Below, in pieces: positions 15,377 to 23,092 of a stretch of DNA of 34,990 nucleotides (position 1 is the stretch's first letter; each line of letters begins with the position of its first letter). The position numbers and the translations under genes are program-made. Origin of the DNA: JAKLQJ01 sp964534135 (GTDB taxonomy: Bacteria > Elusimicrobiota > Elusimicrobia > Elusimicrobiales > UBA9959); contig CAZHQC010000013.1 in NCBI GenBank assembly GCA_964534135.1, positions 1 through 34,990 on the forward strand. Reading direction: 5' to 3'. The notes beneath the pieces were generated by a model. That model was given only the letters and a program-made list of their open reading frames with translations. It did no database searches and was not told where the DNA came from.

Positions 15377-16085
15377 ATAAGTGTGTATCTGATATTTTAT
15401 TTAATTCAGGTAAATTGAGAATTTTAATAGATTTAGTTTCTCTTTTTATTATCTTGCTCTTTTCCAATGCGGCGAGAGCTCTCACCACTGTTTCCAAAGC
15501 AAGTCCGGTTATTTCCGCTATTTCAGTTCTTTTTAAGCCATGTATTGTGGGAGAATTAGTATCTTTGCTTTTGAAAGATATGGATTTTAACAGAGTATTG
15601 GCTATTTTTACTTTAGCCGGTTTGTAGGCCGTGTCTTTAAGGCTTCCCTGTAATTCAATAAGATCTTGGCTGAGTTTTTTTAGAAGAAAGTGATAAAGTT
15701 TAGGTTGCGCGTTCAAAAATTTTTTGAAAGATTTGATGTCCATCTCGGATACAAGGGTTTTTCCCATGCATTCGGCACTGCCATAATAGTTCTCTTCCGC
15801 GAAGAAGGATACATGACCGGTTATTTTTCCGGGATGGCGTATCCAAGTAATCATTTGCTGGCCTCTGGAATCGGTTGTAAATATTTTTACCCTGCCTTTA
15901 CAGACAATAAAAATTCCCGTAGGTTTTTCGTTTTCTTTGCAAATTAAACTTCCGCTTTCACAGGTTGTTGTGTTTTTTAAACTGTCCCATTCTTTTTTTG
16001 TTTTCGCATCCAAGTCATTAAAAATACATTCTTTTCTAAAAATGCATTTAAAACAATCTAGTTTTTTAGTGTTCTTAGAATTCAT
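15375..16085 (-). CDS. Crp/Fnr-family transcription regulator with FNR-like cysteine cluster
   Basis: A 236-residue regulator: N-terminal Cys-rich arm, cyclic-nucleotide-binding-type beta barrel (about 40-140), dimer helix and C-terminal winged HTH with recognition helix LKRTEIAEITGLALETVVRALAALEKSKII. The arm reads C11-x2-C14-x5-C20, the same spacing as the three N-terminal [4Fe-4S] ligands of E. coli FNR. A fourth ligand is not at the exact FNR position (a Ser aligns there), but C106 or C62 in the barrel could serve. The cAMP-binding Arg/Ser pattern is not evident. I infer an oxygen or redox sensor. The ribosome site is GGGGGA; a promoter lies at 16128-16156. Target genes are not visible. 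Confidence 0.87.
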   Translation of the reverse strand: MNSKNTKKLDCFKCIFRKECIFNDLDAKTKKEWDSLKNTTTCESGSLICKENEKPTGIFIVCKGRVKIFTTDSRGQQMITWIRHPGKITGHVSFFAEENYYGSAECMGKTLVSEMDIKSFKKFLNAQPKLYHFLLKKLSQDLIELQGSLKDTAYKPAKVKIANTLLKSISFKSKDTNSPTIHGLKRTEIAEITGLALETVVRALAALEKSKIIKRETKSIKILNLPELNKISDTHL

Positions 16086-16127
16086 TTACAATCCCCCCAA
16101 TGAAATCGGTATAAAACCAATATTTAG

Positions 16128-16156
16128 ATTATATTAAATTAAAGTGATAATGTGAA
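16128..16156 (-). promoter_or_regulatory. Promoter of the Crp/Fnr gene
   Basis: On the minus strand TTCACA (16151-16156), 17-base spacer, TATAAT (16128-16133). The leader would be about 35 bases and contains the G-rich ribosome site. No classical FNR box (TTGAT-N4-ATCAA) is seen over it. Confidence 0.55.
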
Positions 16157-16408
16157 TGTTATTAAAGTCATATTGGGTTAGAGAGCAGAAAGTAGAAAGC
16201 AGAGCTGGGATATACAAAAGTTATTTGCTAATTTTTTTAGTGTAATGGAATTTCAAGCCTCTGGCGGGTTGACTATGTCACGTGCCGCCTGCCCTCGCAT
16301 TTTAGATTCCTCTGGAATCTGCAGAGGGTAGCAAGGGGCTATGCCCATCAGACGGCCAAAGTTTGTAGGATTGGCCATAAGATGGCTAAGATGCACAAAT
16401 TTATAGCT

Positions 16409-16471
16409 CACAGATAACGGGGATAACAAGGATAGTGATTAAAAAATCCATTAAATCCGTGTATATTCGTG
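16409..16471. repeat. Imperfect palindromic element
   Basis: Left arm begins cacagataacggggataac (16409-16433) and right arm ends atccgtgtatattcgtg (16446-16471). With small bulges they are reverse complements (CAC..GAT..ACGG..GAT pattern). It looks like a MITE-sized or intergenic palindromic repeat; there is no internal gene. Confidence 0.5.
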
Positions 16472-16484
16472 AGCAAGAAGAGTT

Positions 16485-16510
16485 CCGACAGAATGTCGGC
16501 TAATTTTTTT
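16485..16510 (+). terminator. Terminator-like hairpin
   Basis: CCGACA-GAA-TGTCGG followed by CTAA and seven T residues. It has terminator form on the plus strand but no plus-strand gene ends here, which suggests either an unrecognised transcript in 16157-16484 or chance. Confidence 0.4.
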
Positions 16511-16627
16511 GAGCTGCATGCCCTTCCGTACTTGTGCTTCGTAACGCTAGTGAAGAAGTAGCTTGTTCGCGCAGGAGGGTCTGCTCGCCAAGCTGTCTGG
16601 CTGTCCGGCTATTGTATTTGATAAACT

Positions 16628-18085
16628 ATGATTATGTTCAAAGACATTAAGCTTCTCGGCAAAGAATCAGCCATTTACGGTCTTTCCACCGTAATAGCCA
16701 GATTGCTTAATTTTTTTCTTCTTCCCTTTTATACTCATTATTTAACAACCGGCGATTACGGTATAGTCGCTACCGTTTTTTCCTATATAGCTTTTCTCAA
16801 TATTCTTTATCAATATGGTATGGACCAAGCTTATATGCGTTATTCAAAGGAAAGTGAAAAAACCTTTACCTCGGCTTTTATAATGGTTTTTATTGTTTCT
16901 CTTGCGTTTACATTAATCTTAATGGGTAATCCCGGATTTTGGGCGGATGCGGGCGGTATAAAATTTCAAAATGCCCCCCTTATTAAATATGCCGCGATAA
17001 TTCTTTTCTTAGACGCTCTTTCCATTGTGGGTTTCGCGGACCTTAGAATGAGCCATAAGGCCTCCTATTACGCTTTTATAAGGGTGATGAGCATTGTCAT
17101 CAATCTAAGTATGAACATTGTTCTTATCGCTAAATTTAAAATGGGTGTTGAAGGTGTTTTTATAGCGAATCTAATTTCTTCTTCAATAACTCTTCTTTTT
17201 CTCACCCCTTTATATCTCAAGCGCCTTAAATTTGAATTTGATGGCGCGCTTGCCTATAAGCTTTTAAGTTTTGCCCTGCCACTTTTGCCAGCCGGTCTTG
17301 GCGCCATGGTCGTAAGAGTTATTGATCGGCCCATGCTTTTGAAATTTTCAGGTGAGTCTGCCGTAGGTATTTATCAGGCAAATTATAAACTTGGTATTTT
17401 TATGATGCTTTTTGTCAGTATGTTTGATCAGGCCTGGCGGCCTTTTTTTATTGAAAGGGCGAATAGCCAAGAAGCACCAAAATTATTTGCCAGAGTTCTG
17501 ACTTATTTCTTGCTTGCTGGCGGCTGGATTTTTCTTGCCGTTTCTTTTTTTATTCAGGATATAGTTAAGATACGCATAGCGGGAACAGCTCTTATCCATC
17601 CTGATTATTATGCGGGCTTAACGCTTGTCCCCATAATTTTAGGCGCCTATTTATTTTATGGTCTTTATGTTAATTTCCTTGCCGGTATAATTATCCGCAA
17701 GAAAACCAAATGGATTATGATTGCCGCTTTAATTGGCGCCGCCGCCAATATTCTTTTGAATTTAAAATTAATCCCCCTGTATGGCATGTATGGAGCGGCC
17801 TGGGCTGTTTTGATTTCATATATTGTAATGGCTGTGCTGCTTCATGAAATATCAAGAAGAATTTATCCGGTAAAATATGAATACTCCAGAATCTTTAAAA
17901 TTTTCCTTGGAATAATTTTTTATGGCGGTCTTGTATTTTTAACGGATGTGACAGGGAAAAATGCTTTTCTTCTTAAAAGCGCGGCGCTTTTAATGTATCC
18001 GGCAAGTTTTTGGTTTTCAAGATTTTTTTATGATAATGAGAAATCAAGAATTCGCAAAGTTCTAAGAGGAGAGTTTGCGAATTAA
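16628..18085 (+). CDS. Polysaccharide flippase (Wzx/MATE-like, oligosaccharide transporter family)
   Basis: A 485-residue protein of about 12-14 hydrophobic helices with the N-terminal signature of the polysaccharide transporter family: SAIYGLSTVIARLLNFFLLP followed by TTGDYGIVATVFSYI. These proteins flip lipid-linked oligosaccharide units across the inner membrane for O-antigen or capsule synthesis. No glycosyltransferases or polymerase lie beside it, so the partner pathway is not shown. Two in-frame ATGs (first and third codon) are possible; neither has a clear Shine-Dalgarno site. It is preceded by the hairpin-rich region and converges on the ClC gene with 33 bases between stops and no strong terminator. 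Confidence 0.88.
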   Translation: MIMFKDIKLLGKESAIYGLSTVIARLLNFFLLPFYTHYLTTGDYGIVATVFSYIAFLNILYQYGMDQAYMRYSKESEKTFTSAFIMVFIVSLAFTLILMGNPGFWADAGGIKFQNAPLIKYAAIILFLDALSIVGFADLRMSHKASYYAFIRVMSIVINLSMNIVLIAKFKMGVEGVFIANLISSSITLLFLTPLYLKRLKFEFDGALAYKLLSFALPLLPAGLGAMVVRVIDRPMLLKFSGESAVGIYQANYKLGIFMMLFVSMFDQAWRPFFIERANSQEAPKLFARVLTYFLLAGGWIFLAVSFFIQDIVKIRIAGTALIHPDYYAGLTLVPIILGAYLFYGLYVNFLAGIIIRKKTKWIMIAALIGAAANILLNLKLIPLYGMYGAAWAVLISYIVMAVLLHEISRRIYPVKYEYSRIFKIFLGIIFYGGLVFLTDVTGKNAFLLKSAALLMYPASFWFSRFFYDNEKSRIRKVLRGEFAN

Positions 18086-18118
18086 TATTGAAGTTAAGGA
18101 TTTTAAGGGATTTCTTTA

Positions 18119-19534
18119 TTAAGGCGATTTCTTCTTTCTCGGGTGTCTTCTGGATATTTTAGATAAGGTATGTTTTAAGTTATTGGCAAAATCTTCAGTG
18201 TCGCCTATTAGTGTTTCATGAACCAAATCCTCTTCTATCTCGGGACAAACATCTTCAATATCTTGGCCCATCTTGGTTTTTAACATTCCCGATTTAACTG
18301 TTGATAAAATTTGTGACGGATAAACGCTTCTATAACCCGTAATTAAAAAACTAATTATGCACGCCAGTGAAGCGTAAGGAGCTATTTTCTTGCCAAAAAT
18401 TTCAATTGCCATAATACTGCTTGCGATTGGTGTATTTGTAGCTCCCGCTAAAACCGCCGTAAATCCCAAGGCCGCGAATGTTTCTCTGCTCAAGCCGAAT
18501 AAATCCGCGAATAGTGTTCCGCTGGTGGCGCCGATAAAAAGAATAGGTGTTACTATGCCTCCACTGCCATAAAAACTTAAAGTTATGGCGGTGAATATTA
18601 TTTTAAGTAAAAAGGTATACCACATATTCATTTCGCCGCCGATAGATCTTTCTATAATGGGCAGACCGAGGCCCAAGTATTCCGTTGAAAAAATCATAGC
18701 CAATATTATCAAAGCCAAGCCGCCAATGATAGCGCGTTGGGATTTTTTTATTTTCTTTGCTATGGTATGGAAAAATGACATAAATTCTATTAATAAAAAT
18801 GAGCATATGCCGAAAAACACTCCGGCCAAAACTACTTTTATAAAAAAACTTTCGGTAAAAACAGGAACAAAATTAAGGTTATGATAAAAATATTCAGTTC
18901 CAAAGAAAGAGGCCACCTGATAAGATATTATACCGGCCACAAATGAGGGCAATAAAACTTCATAAATCATGCTTCCGACAAAAAGAGCTTCAACACCGAA
19001 TATGGCGCCCGCAAGCGGCGTGCCGAAAACAGCGGCAAAACCGGCGCTTATGCCGCAGGTGACGATTTTTTTTCTATCGGAGGGTGTTAGCTTAGTCCAA
19101 TCGGCGAATATCGAAGCTATGCCTCCGCCTATTTGCGCGCAAGGTCCTTCCTTTCCCGCGGAACCACCGAAGGCTAATGTGAGCACGGTGGTTATAATTT
19201 TTAAAGGCACAACTTGCCATTTTATTTTGCCGTGTTTTTTATGCACAGCTTCTATAACCTTTTCAGTTCCATGACCTTCAATATCGGGAACGAACTTAAC
19301 CAGTATATAATTGAAATAAAAAACCAGAGGTAAGGCCAAATAATAATATTTGTATTGCTGCACCGAGGCGGTTGATATTCTTAAGATATGAAGGAAGAAA
19401 GCTGTTGCGGCTCCCACGGCGGCGCCGATAATGGTAGCAAGTAAAGTCCATTTGATGACATCATAGAAGATTATGATTTGCTCTCTGAATGATATTATGT
19501 CAAAAGGATTTTTTCCGTTAAGCTTATAGGGCAT
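18119..19534 (-). CDS. ClC-family chloride channel/transporter
   Basis: A 471-residue membrane protein with the ClC arrangement of about 18 alpha helices. Visible selectivity-filter motifs are GHGTE (88-91, the GSGIP-equivalent), GSAGKEGP (E129 is the gating glutamate) and GGIVTPILFIGATSG (GxFxP-equivalent). No CBS domains follow; the C-terminus (after about 430) is short, acidic then Arg/Lys-rich. It carries Cl- or another small anion; channel versus H+ antiporter and ion identity cannot be settled from what is seen. A TTGACA (19556-19561) with TATAAA 16 bases on overlaps the start codon by one base, which would place transcription inside the gene; either this box is not used or the true start is further in. 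Confidence 0.9.
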   Translation of the reverse strand: MPYKLNGKNPFDIISFREQIIIFYDVIKWTLLATIIGAAVGAATAFFLHILRISTASVQQYKYYYLALPLVFYFNYILVKFVPDIEGHGTEKVIEAVHKKHGKIKWQVVPLKIITTVLTLAFGGSAGKEGPCAQIGGGIASIFADWTKLTPSDRKKIVTCGISAGFAAVFGTPLAGAIFGVEALFVGSMIYEVLLPSFVAGIISYQVASFFGTEYFYHNLNFVPVFTESFFIKVVLAGVFFGICSFLLIEFMSFFHTIAKKIKKSQRAIIGGLALIILAMIFSTEYLGLGLPIIERSIGGEMNMWYTFLLKIIFTAITLSFYGSGGIVTPILFIGATSGTLFADLFGLSRETFAALGFTAVLAGATNTPIASSIMAIEIFGKKIAPYASLACIISFLITGYRSVYPSQILSTVKSGMLKTKMGQDIEDVCPEIEEDLVHETLIGDTEDFANNLKHTLSKISRRHPRKKKSP

Positions 19535-19633
19535 TTATATTTTCAGTTTAGTAAGTGTCAAATTAAGAGTATGTTTTAGTAGGTAATTTCTTACTATCCG
19601 TTAACTAAATGTTAGCAAATTTTTACAGGGAAT

Positions 19634-19671
19634 AAAAAAAGTGGCGCGAGTATGAAACCTCGCGCCACTTT
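19634..19671 (-). terminator. Intrinsic terminator of the outer-membrane protein gene
   Basis: On the minus strand AAAGTGGCGCGAG pairs perfectly with CTCGCGCCACTTT around an eight-base loop, followed by a run of T residues. It lies 21 bases after the stop of the beta-barrel gene. Confidence 0.92.
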
Positions 19672-19691
19672 AAAGTTTTCTAAATACTAAT

Positions 19692-21245
19692 TTAGAACAA
19701 AAGAGCTAAACTTCCGGAGAAGGCTACTTTATTGGGAACATCGTCTCCGTCAATTACGCTTGTGTCCGAGCTTATTATGCCGCCCAAATCAATATGGAGA
19801 TGGACAAGATTTATTCCAAGTCCCATTGTATAAGCTGTGCTGGCATCATCATCAGCCATATTTTTCATTATTCCGGCTCTAAGAGGAATATTGATGGCCG
19901 GTCTATTGAATATATTTATTTCAGTTCCAAGTGAAAGCTGTCTTGATTTGAAACCGTCAATAGCCGTATCATTCTTGGTTAAATCCATATCCATGGCTAT
20001 ATGCCAGAAATTGGCGGGGCTTAAAGCAAGTCCCATTCTGACTTGTCTGTCCAATGTATATGAACTGCCTTTGCCGTCAGCGACAGCTGTAACAGGTTTA
20101 TCAAATTTTGGGCTGGTGAGATTTCTAATCACAAGTCCGACTCTCGGGTTCATGGGAAGGTTGGCCCATCTTTTATTAAGCTGCATTAAAAAACCTAAAT
20201 CTATAGAAGGTTTCCAGCTTTTTTCCATGGTATCTGAAAAATCATCAAAAGCATTATCTGTTCCTGATTCTTCCGCCATGAATTCAAACTTGGAATAACC
20301 TACTTGACCATTAACCATTTTGAAGTTTCCACCGACTAAAAGACCGTCTATCCAAACAGGTTTAGCCATACCGAAAGCTATCTCGGTAAATGAAGCGCCT
20401 TCAACCGTTAAGTTTGAAGTATTGTCCAAATAAGAATTTCCAGCTACAATGCCATCTATTACTGATTTCGCATCTGCAGCATATTCTGTGAAAGTAGCGG
20501 CAGTTTCTGTTATTACGGTATCAGATACATTGTCATCAATAGCTTGTTGTACTAAGGCATTCCCTATTTGAACTGCAGTGAGAGATGTACCAAGAAGTGT
20601 TTGCAAATTAGCGAGTCCAATATTATTAGTTATTGCAAGTGCTATTGCATCTGCAGCATCTGTTTGTGCTGAAGTAGTCATGCTGAGTTGGTCTGTTGTC
20701 GTATTAAAGTCTACACCTAGGCCAGTACCAGTACCATCTAAAGAAACATTCAGTGTATCAATCAAGGGGGTTATACCTGCCGATGTGAAATTATTTACTG
20801 AAACAGCTATTTTTGAAAGTTTAAGGTTAACTCCGCCAGCAATTTCCAATAAAGCTCCTGTACCCGGGTCATTCATATCTTCGAGTAAAGAAAGAGTTTT
20901 TACAAATGCTGCCACCTCATTAGCGTCAACAACAGTTCCGCCTGTTTGAGCAGATTGTATCGATGAAAAATCATCAGCCAAGTCGCCTATTTGACTGGCA
21001 TTTTCCATAATATCACCGGCAAATTCAATACCTACACCAACGCCCAGTTCAATACCGGATGTATTGGTTTCCTGATATAAGCCCGCAGGATTCCAATATT
21101 GCGCTATTGGTCCTCTGGCCATACCTACAAAGGCTCCACCCATACCCATGGGGCGTGTGCCGAGTACTTGCCATTGTTCGGCAAAAACTGAGCTTGCGCC
21201 GAAAGCAAGAATCGTAAAAGTAAAAACTATATTTCTTAATTTCAT
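19692..21245 (-). CDS. Outer-membrane beta-barrel protein (PorV/TraF-like)
   Basis: A 517-residue exported protein. A signal peptide (MKLRNIVFTFTILAFGASSVFA) precedes a mature N-terminus with the LGTRPMGMGGAFVGMARG...YWNPAGL signature of the PorV/TraF/FadL-like outer-membrane barrel group. Amphipathic strands recur throughout and the last residue is Phe (FSGSLALLF), the BAM recognition end. The middle third (about 100-260) is rich in Asp, Thr and Ala and looks like a helical or loop insertion. The frame opens 33 bases earlier, but GGAGG seven bases before this ATG fixes the start. Promoter 21295-21323 and the terminator make it a single-gene unit. Role (structural barrel or lipid/solute path) is unknown. 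Confidence 0.85.
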   Translation of the reverse strand: MKLRNIVFTFTILAFGASSVFAEQWQVLGTRPMGMGGAFVGMARGPIAQYWNPAGLYQETNTSGIELGVGVGIEFAGDIMENASQIGDLADDFSSIQSAQTGGTVVDANEVAAFVKTLSLLEDMNDPGTGALLEIAGGVNLKLSKIAVSVNNFTSAGITPLIDTLNVSLDGTGTGLGVDFNTTTDQLSMTTSAQTDAADAIALAITNNIGLANLQTLLGTSLTAVQIGNALVQQAIDDNVSDTVITETAATFTEYAADAKSVIDGIVAGNSYLDNTSNLTVEGASFTEIAFGMAKPVWIDGLLVGGNFKMVNGQVGYSKFEFMAEESGTDNAFDDFSDTMEKSWKPSIDLGFLMQLNKRWANLPMNPRVGLVIRNLTSPKFDKPVTAVADGKGSSYTLDRQVRMGLALSPANFWHIAMDMDLTKNDTAIDGFKSRQLSLGTEINIFNRPAINIPLRAGIMKNMADDDASTAYTMGLGINLVHLHIDLGGIISSDTSVIDGDDVPNKVAFSGSLALLF

Positions 21246-21294
21246 TAATTTCCTCCAATTAGGATTTCGTAATATCACTTATTAACTACCGCTA

Positions 21295-21323
21295 ATTATA
21301 CCCTTTAATATACTTGTAGTAAA
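21295..21323 (-). promoter_or_regulatory. Promoter of the outer-membrane protein gene
   Basis: Minus strand TTTACT (21318-21323), 17-base spacer, TATAAT (21295-21300). It gives a leader of about 43 bases. Confidence 0.6.
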
Positions 21324-21364
21324 CACGATTTCCCTTATTTACAATGTGACATTGGTTATATATA

Positions 21365-21385
21365 AAAAGTTGTCTGGCTATTTTT
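21365..21385 (+). repeat. REP-like element 3
   Basis: AAAAGT, centre TGTCTGGCT, then ATTTTT (one change from the consensus arm ACTTTT). It lies downstream of the RAYT gene and is followed by TTACCAGGTTT, similar to the TTACTGGTTTC after element 4, so the conserved unit extends past the palindrome. Confidence 0.8.
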
Positions 21386-21422
21386 TACCAGGTTTTAGTC
21401 ATAAATAGCCATTTTCACCAAT

Positions 21423-21443
21423 AAAAGTTGTCTGGCTACTTTT
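21423..21443 (+). repeat. REP-like element 4, overlapping the RAYT stop codon
   Basis: Perfect consensus: AAAAGT, TGTCTGGCT, ACTTTT. The RAYT stop codon TAG (21436-21438, minus strand) is the TAG of the GTAG motif inside this element, so the last codons of the gene are formed by the repeat. Confidence 0.85.
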
Positions 21444-22065
21444 TACTGGTTTCTGCTAGATTTTGTTTGAATTTATAATCCCCTAGAATACCATTACGTT
21501 CACGATTGAGTAATTTAAACTCAGTATTTGGGATTGGTGTGTTTATGAAATCCTTATATCTTTGAAGCGCATTTTTTTTATCAATACTTAGCATATCAAA
21601 AATTAATTCAGAGTCGATTATTTTTGCTTCTTTCAAATACTCAATGTGACTTGACCACAAATATGTATTTATAGATTTACATAAACCGGCTTTCAAGGGA
21701 TTTAAGTGAATATAGCGAATAAGCGCAAGTAAATATTTATCTTTTTGTACCAGTTTAGCTTTATAGCGGTTTTCAAAAAGATGTCCACTCATATTATGAG
21801 TTTTATTAAAATAGCGTGAGTATGTCCAATTGAGATATTTCATTGCAGCGCTTATATTTGCTTGAGGTGTTTCTATAAGCAAATGAATATGGTTTGTCAT
21901 TAGAACATAAGCATAGATATTTAGACCAAAAAGTTTTTTAGTTTCCGAAAGAATTTGTAAATAATTTTGTCTATCATTATTAGTATAAAAAATGGATGCT
22001 TTATTATTGCCACGGTAAAATATATGATAAAGCGCACCCGGAAAGGTAAGTCTTTGTTTCCTCAT
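21436..22065 (-). CDS. REP-associated tyrosine transposase (RAYT, IS200/IS605-like Y1 family)
   Basis: A 209-residue single-domain Y1 transposase. It opens MRKQRLTFPGALYHIFYRGN; the metal-binding HUH motif is H59-I-H61 in LMTNHIHLLIE; GHLFENRYKA and LIRYIHLNPLKAGL follow, the latter with Y119 and near it Y111 as candidate nucleophiles. GGAGG precedes the ATG. RAYTs cut single-stranded DNA at GTAG-type sites beside REP hairpins and are thought to spread REPs while staying single-copy themselves. Two REP-like elements lie on each side, one containing the stop codon. Frame and motifs are intact, so the gene may still be active. Confidence 0.92.
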   Translation of the reverse strand: MRKQRLTFPGALYHIFYRGNNKASIFYTNNDRQNYLQILSETKKLFGLNIYAYVLMTNHIHLLIETPQANISAAMKYLNWTYSRYFNKTHNMSGHLFENRYKAKLVQKDKYLLALIRYIHLNPLKAGLCKSINTYLWSSHIEYLKEAKIIDSELIFDMLSIDKKNALQRYKDFINTPIPNTEFKLLNRERNGILGDYKFKQNLAETSKK

Positions 22066-22083
22066 AAATCCTCCAATATTTAA

Positions 22084-22104
22084 AAAAGTTGTCAGGCTAC
22101 TTTT
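22084..22104 (+). repeat. REP-like element 5
   Basis: Consensus with one centre change (TGTCAGGCT for TGTCTGGCT); arms AAAAGT and ACTTTT perfect. It lies 18 bases upstream of the RAYT start, in its leader. Confidence 0.8.
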
Positions 22105-22181
22105 TTGATAGATTAAAGGTATTATAGTAAAAAAAGAGATAAAAAAATGAAATTTGCGAGTAATTTTTTTTAAAAACCCCT

Positions 22182-22202
22182 AAAAGTTGTCTGGCTACTT
22201 TT
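22182..22202 (+). repeat. REP-like element 6, overlapping the hydrolase stop codon
   Basis: Perfect consensus element. Its last two bases are part of the TAA stop of the alpha/beta hydrolase (22201-22203), marking the exact edge of the inserted RAYT-REP block on this side. Confidence 0.85.
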
Positions 22203-23058
22203 AGAGGTTTTTATCGAAAAACTCTATAATTCTTTTTTCATATTCATCACCCGCTACAAAGCTGGTTTCGCAATGGTCCGCGCCTTTAATTATCCATAAT
22301 TCACTTTTCGGATTTTTCTTATGCAGTTTTTTTGAGCCTGAAAGCGGTAATTGGGAATCTTTATCGCCATGAATGATAAGTATCGGGATTTTTAAATTTC
22401 CAATATTTTTAAGTGGTGAGACGTTTTGAGTTGTTACGCCAAAAATAATTTTATTGTAGATATTCATTATCCCAAGTAAGGGCTGACGCAAAAAGCCGAA
22501 TATTGAAAAGATATCATCTAAAACAGATTTTAAATCCGCATAAGGAGAATCGGCCACTATGGCCTTGAGTTTCCCCGGCTCAACCATTAAGGCTGTTGAA
22601 GCGCCCATGGAAAGTCCATAGGCCCCTATATCTTTAAACCCTTTATTATTTAAAAATTTCAAGCCCGCTTCAATATCCAGAGTTTCTTTATAGCCGCCGC
22701 TTGTAAAAAATCCTTCGCTTTTCCCCATTCCTCTAAAATCAAAATAAAGCAGATTGTATTTTTTTGCCAGAAAAGAGGTTAGATGGAAGATATTTCCTTT
22801 ATCCATGGGATAGCCATGACAGAGGATAATTGCCTTGGATGCTTTTGGATTTTTAATAAACCATCCATCAAGAGTAATATTATCTTTAGTTAGAAGTTTT
22901 ATGTCTTCATAATTGACATTAAAATCTTTCAGACTAAAAGGGCTTATATAGCGTTTAGGGTGAGAATAAAGCAGGAAGAATATTATTGAGAAGATAAAAT
23001 AAATCAGCGCGGCATATATGAATATTCTTGCAATAACTTTAAGTGCCAGTTCATTCAT
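22201..23058 (-). CDS. Membrane-anchored alpha/beta hydrolase
   Basis: A 285-residue serine hydrolase. An N-terminal membrane helix (about 8-31) is followed by a BEM46/ABHD13-like fold: ILCHGYPMDKG (oxyanion), FDFRGMGKSEG, nucleophile elbow GLSMGAS, acid in IIHGDKDSQLP and histidine in GADHCE. The catalytic triad is therefore complete. Substrate is unknown; esterase, thioesterase or peptidase activity are all possible. Two overlapping-frame ATGs start it (ATGAATGAA) without a clear ribosome site. It is the last gene of a minus-strand run from 24482 and its stop codon is merged with REP element 6. Confidence 0.88.
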   Translation of the reverse strand: MNELALKVIARIFIYAALIYFIFSIIFFLLYSHPKRYISPFSLKDFNVNYEDIKLLTKDNITLDGWFIKNPKASKAIILCHGYPMDKGNIFHLTSFLAKKYNLLYFDFRGMGKSEGFFTSGGYKETLDIEAGLKFLNNKGFKDIGAYGLSMGASTALMVEPGKLKAIVADSPYADLKSVLDDIFSIFGFLRQPLLGIMNIYNKIIFGVTTQNVSPLKNIGNLKIPILIIHGDKDSQLPLSGSKKLHKKNPKSELWIIKGADHCETSFVAGDEYEKRIIEFFDKNL

Positions 23059-23092
23059 TATAAGGCCGCGCTGTTTTTATTTTAAGAACCTT

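Larger units (their letters stand above)
16157..16627. other. Gene-poor region with several hairpins, GC-richer than its surroundings
   Basis: No secure gene. Perfect or near-perfect hairpins follow one another: GGCGG/CCGCC (16263-16289), AGATTCC/GGAATCT (16304-16320) overlapping the alternative CCTCTG/CAGAGG (16309-16327), GGCCAA/TTGGCC (16354-16376), the imperfect palindrome 16409-16471 and CCGACA/TGTCGG (16485-16499). A 41-codon minus-strand ORF (16253-16378, opening MANPTNFGRL) lacks a ribosome site and is doubtful. The region could be a structured RNA, a set of decayed palindromic repeats, or both. No match to tmRNA, RNase P RNA, 6S or SRP RNA motifs was seen. Confidence 0.5.

Noticed and set aside
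16611..16627. Diverged REP copy (ctgtctggctgtccggctattg) just before the flippase gene.
   Set aside because: Only the nine-base TGTCTGGCT centre matches; the AAAAGT/ACTTTT arms are missing.
19534..19561. TTGACA-N16-TATAAA as promoter of the ClC gene.
   Set aside because: The -10 box overlaps the start codon, so transcription would begin inside the gene; left unlisted as a promoter.
1802..22202. REP-like elements as a CRISPR array.
   Set aside because: Elements are scattered in ones and twos with unequal spacing, are palindromic AT-rich units, and no cas gene is present.
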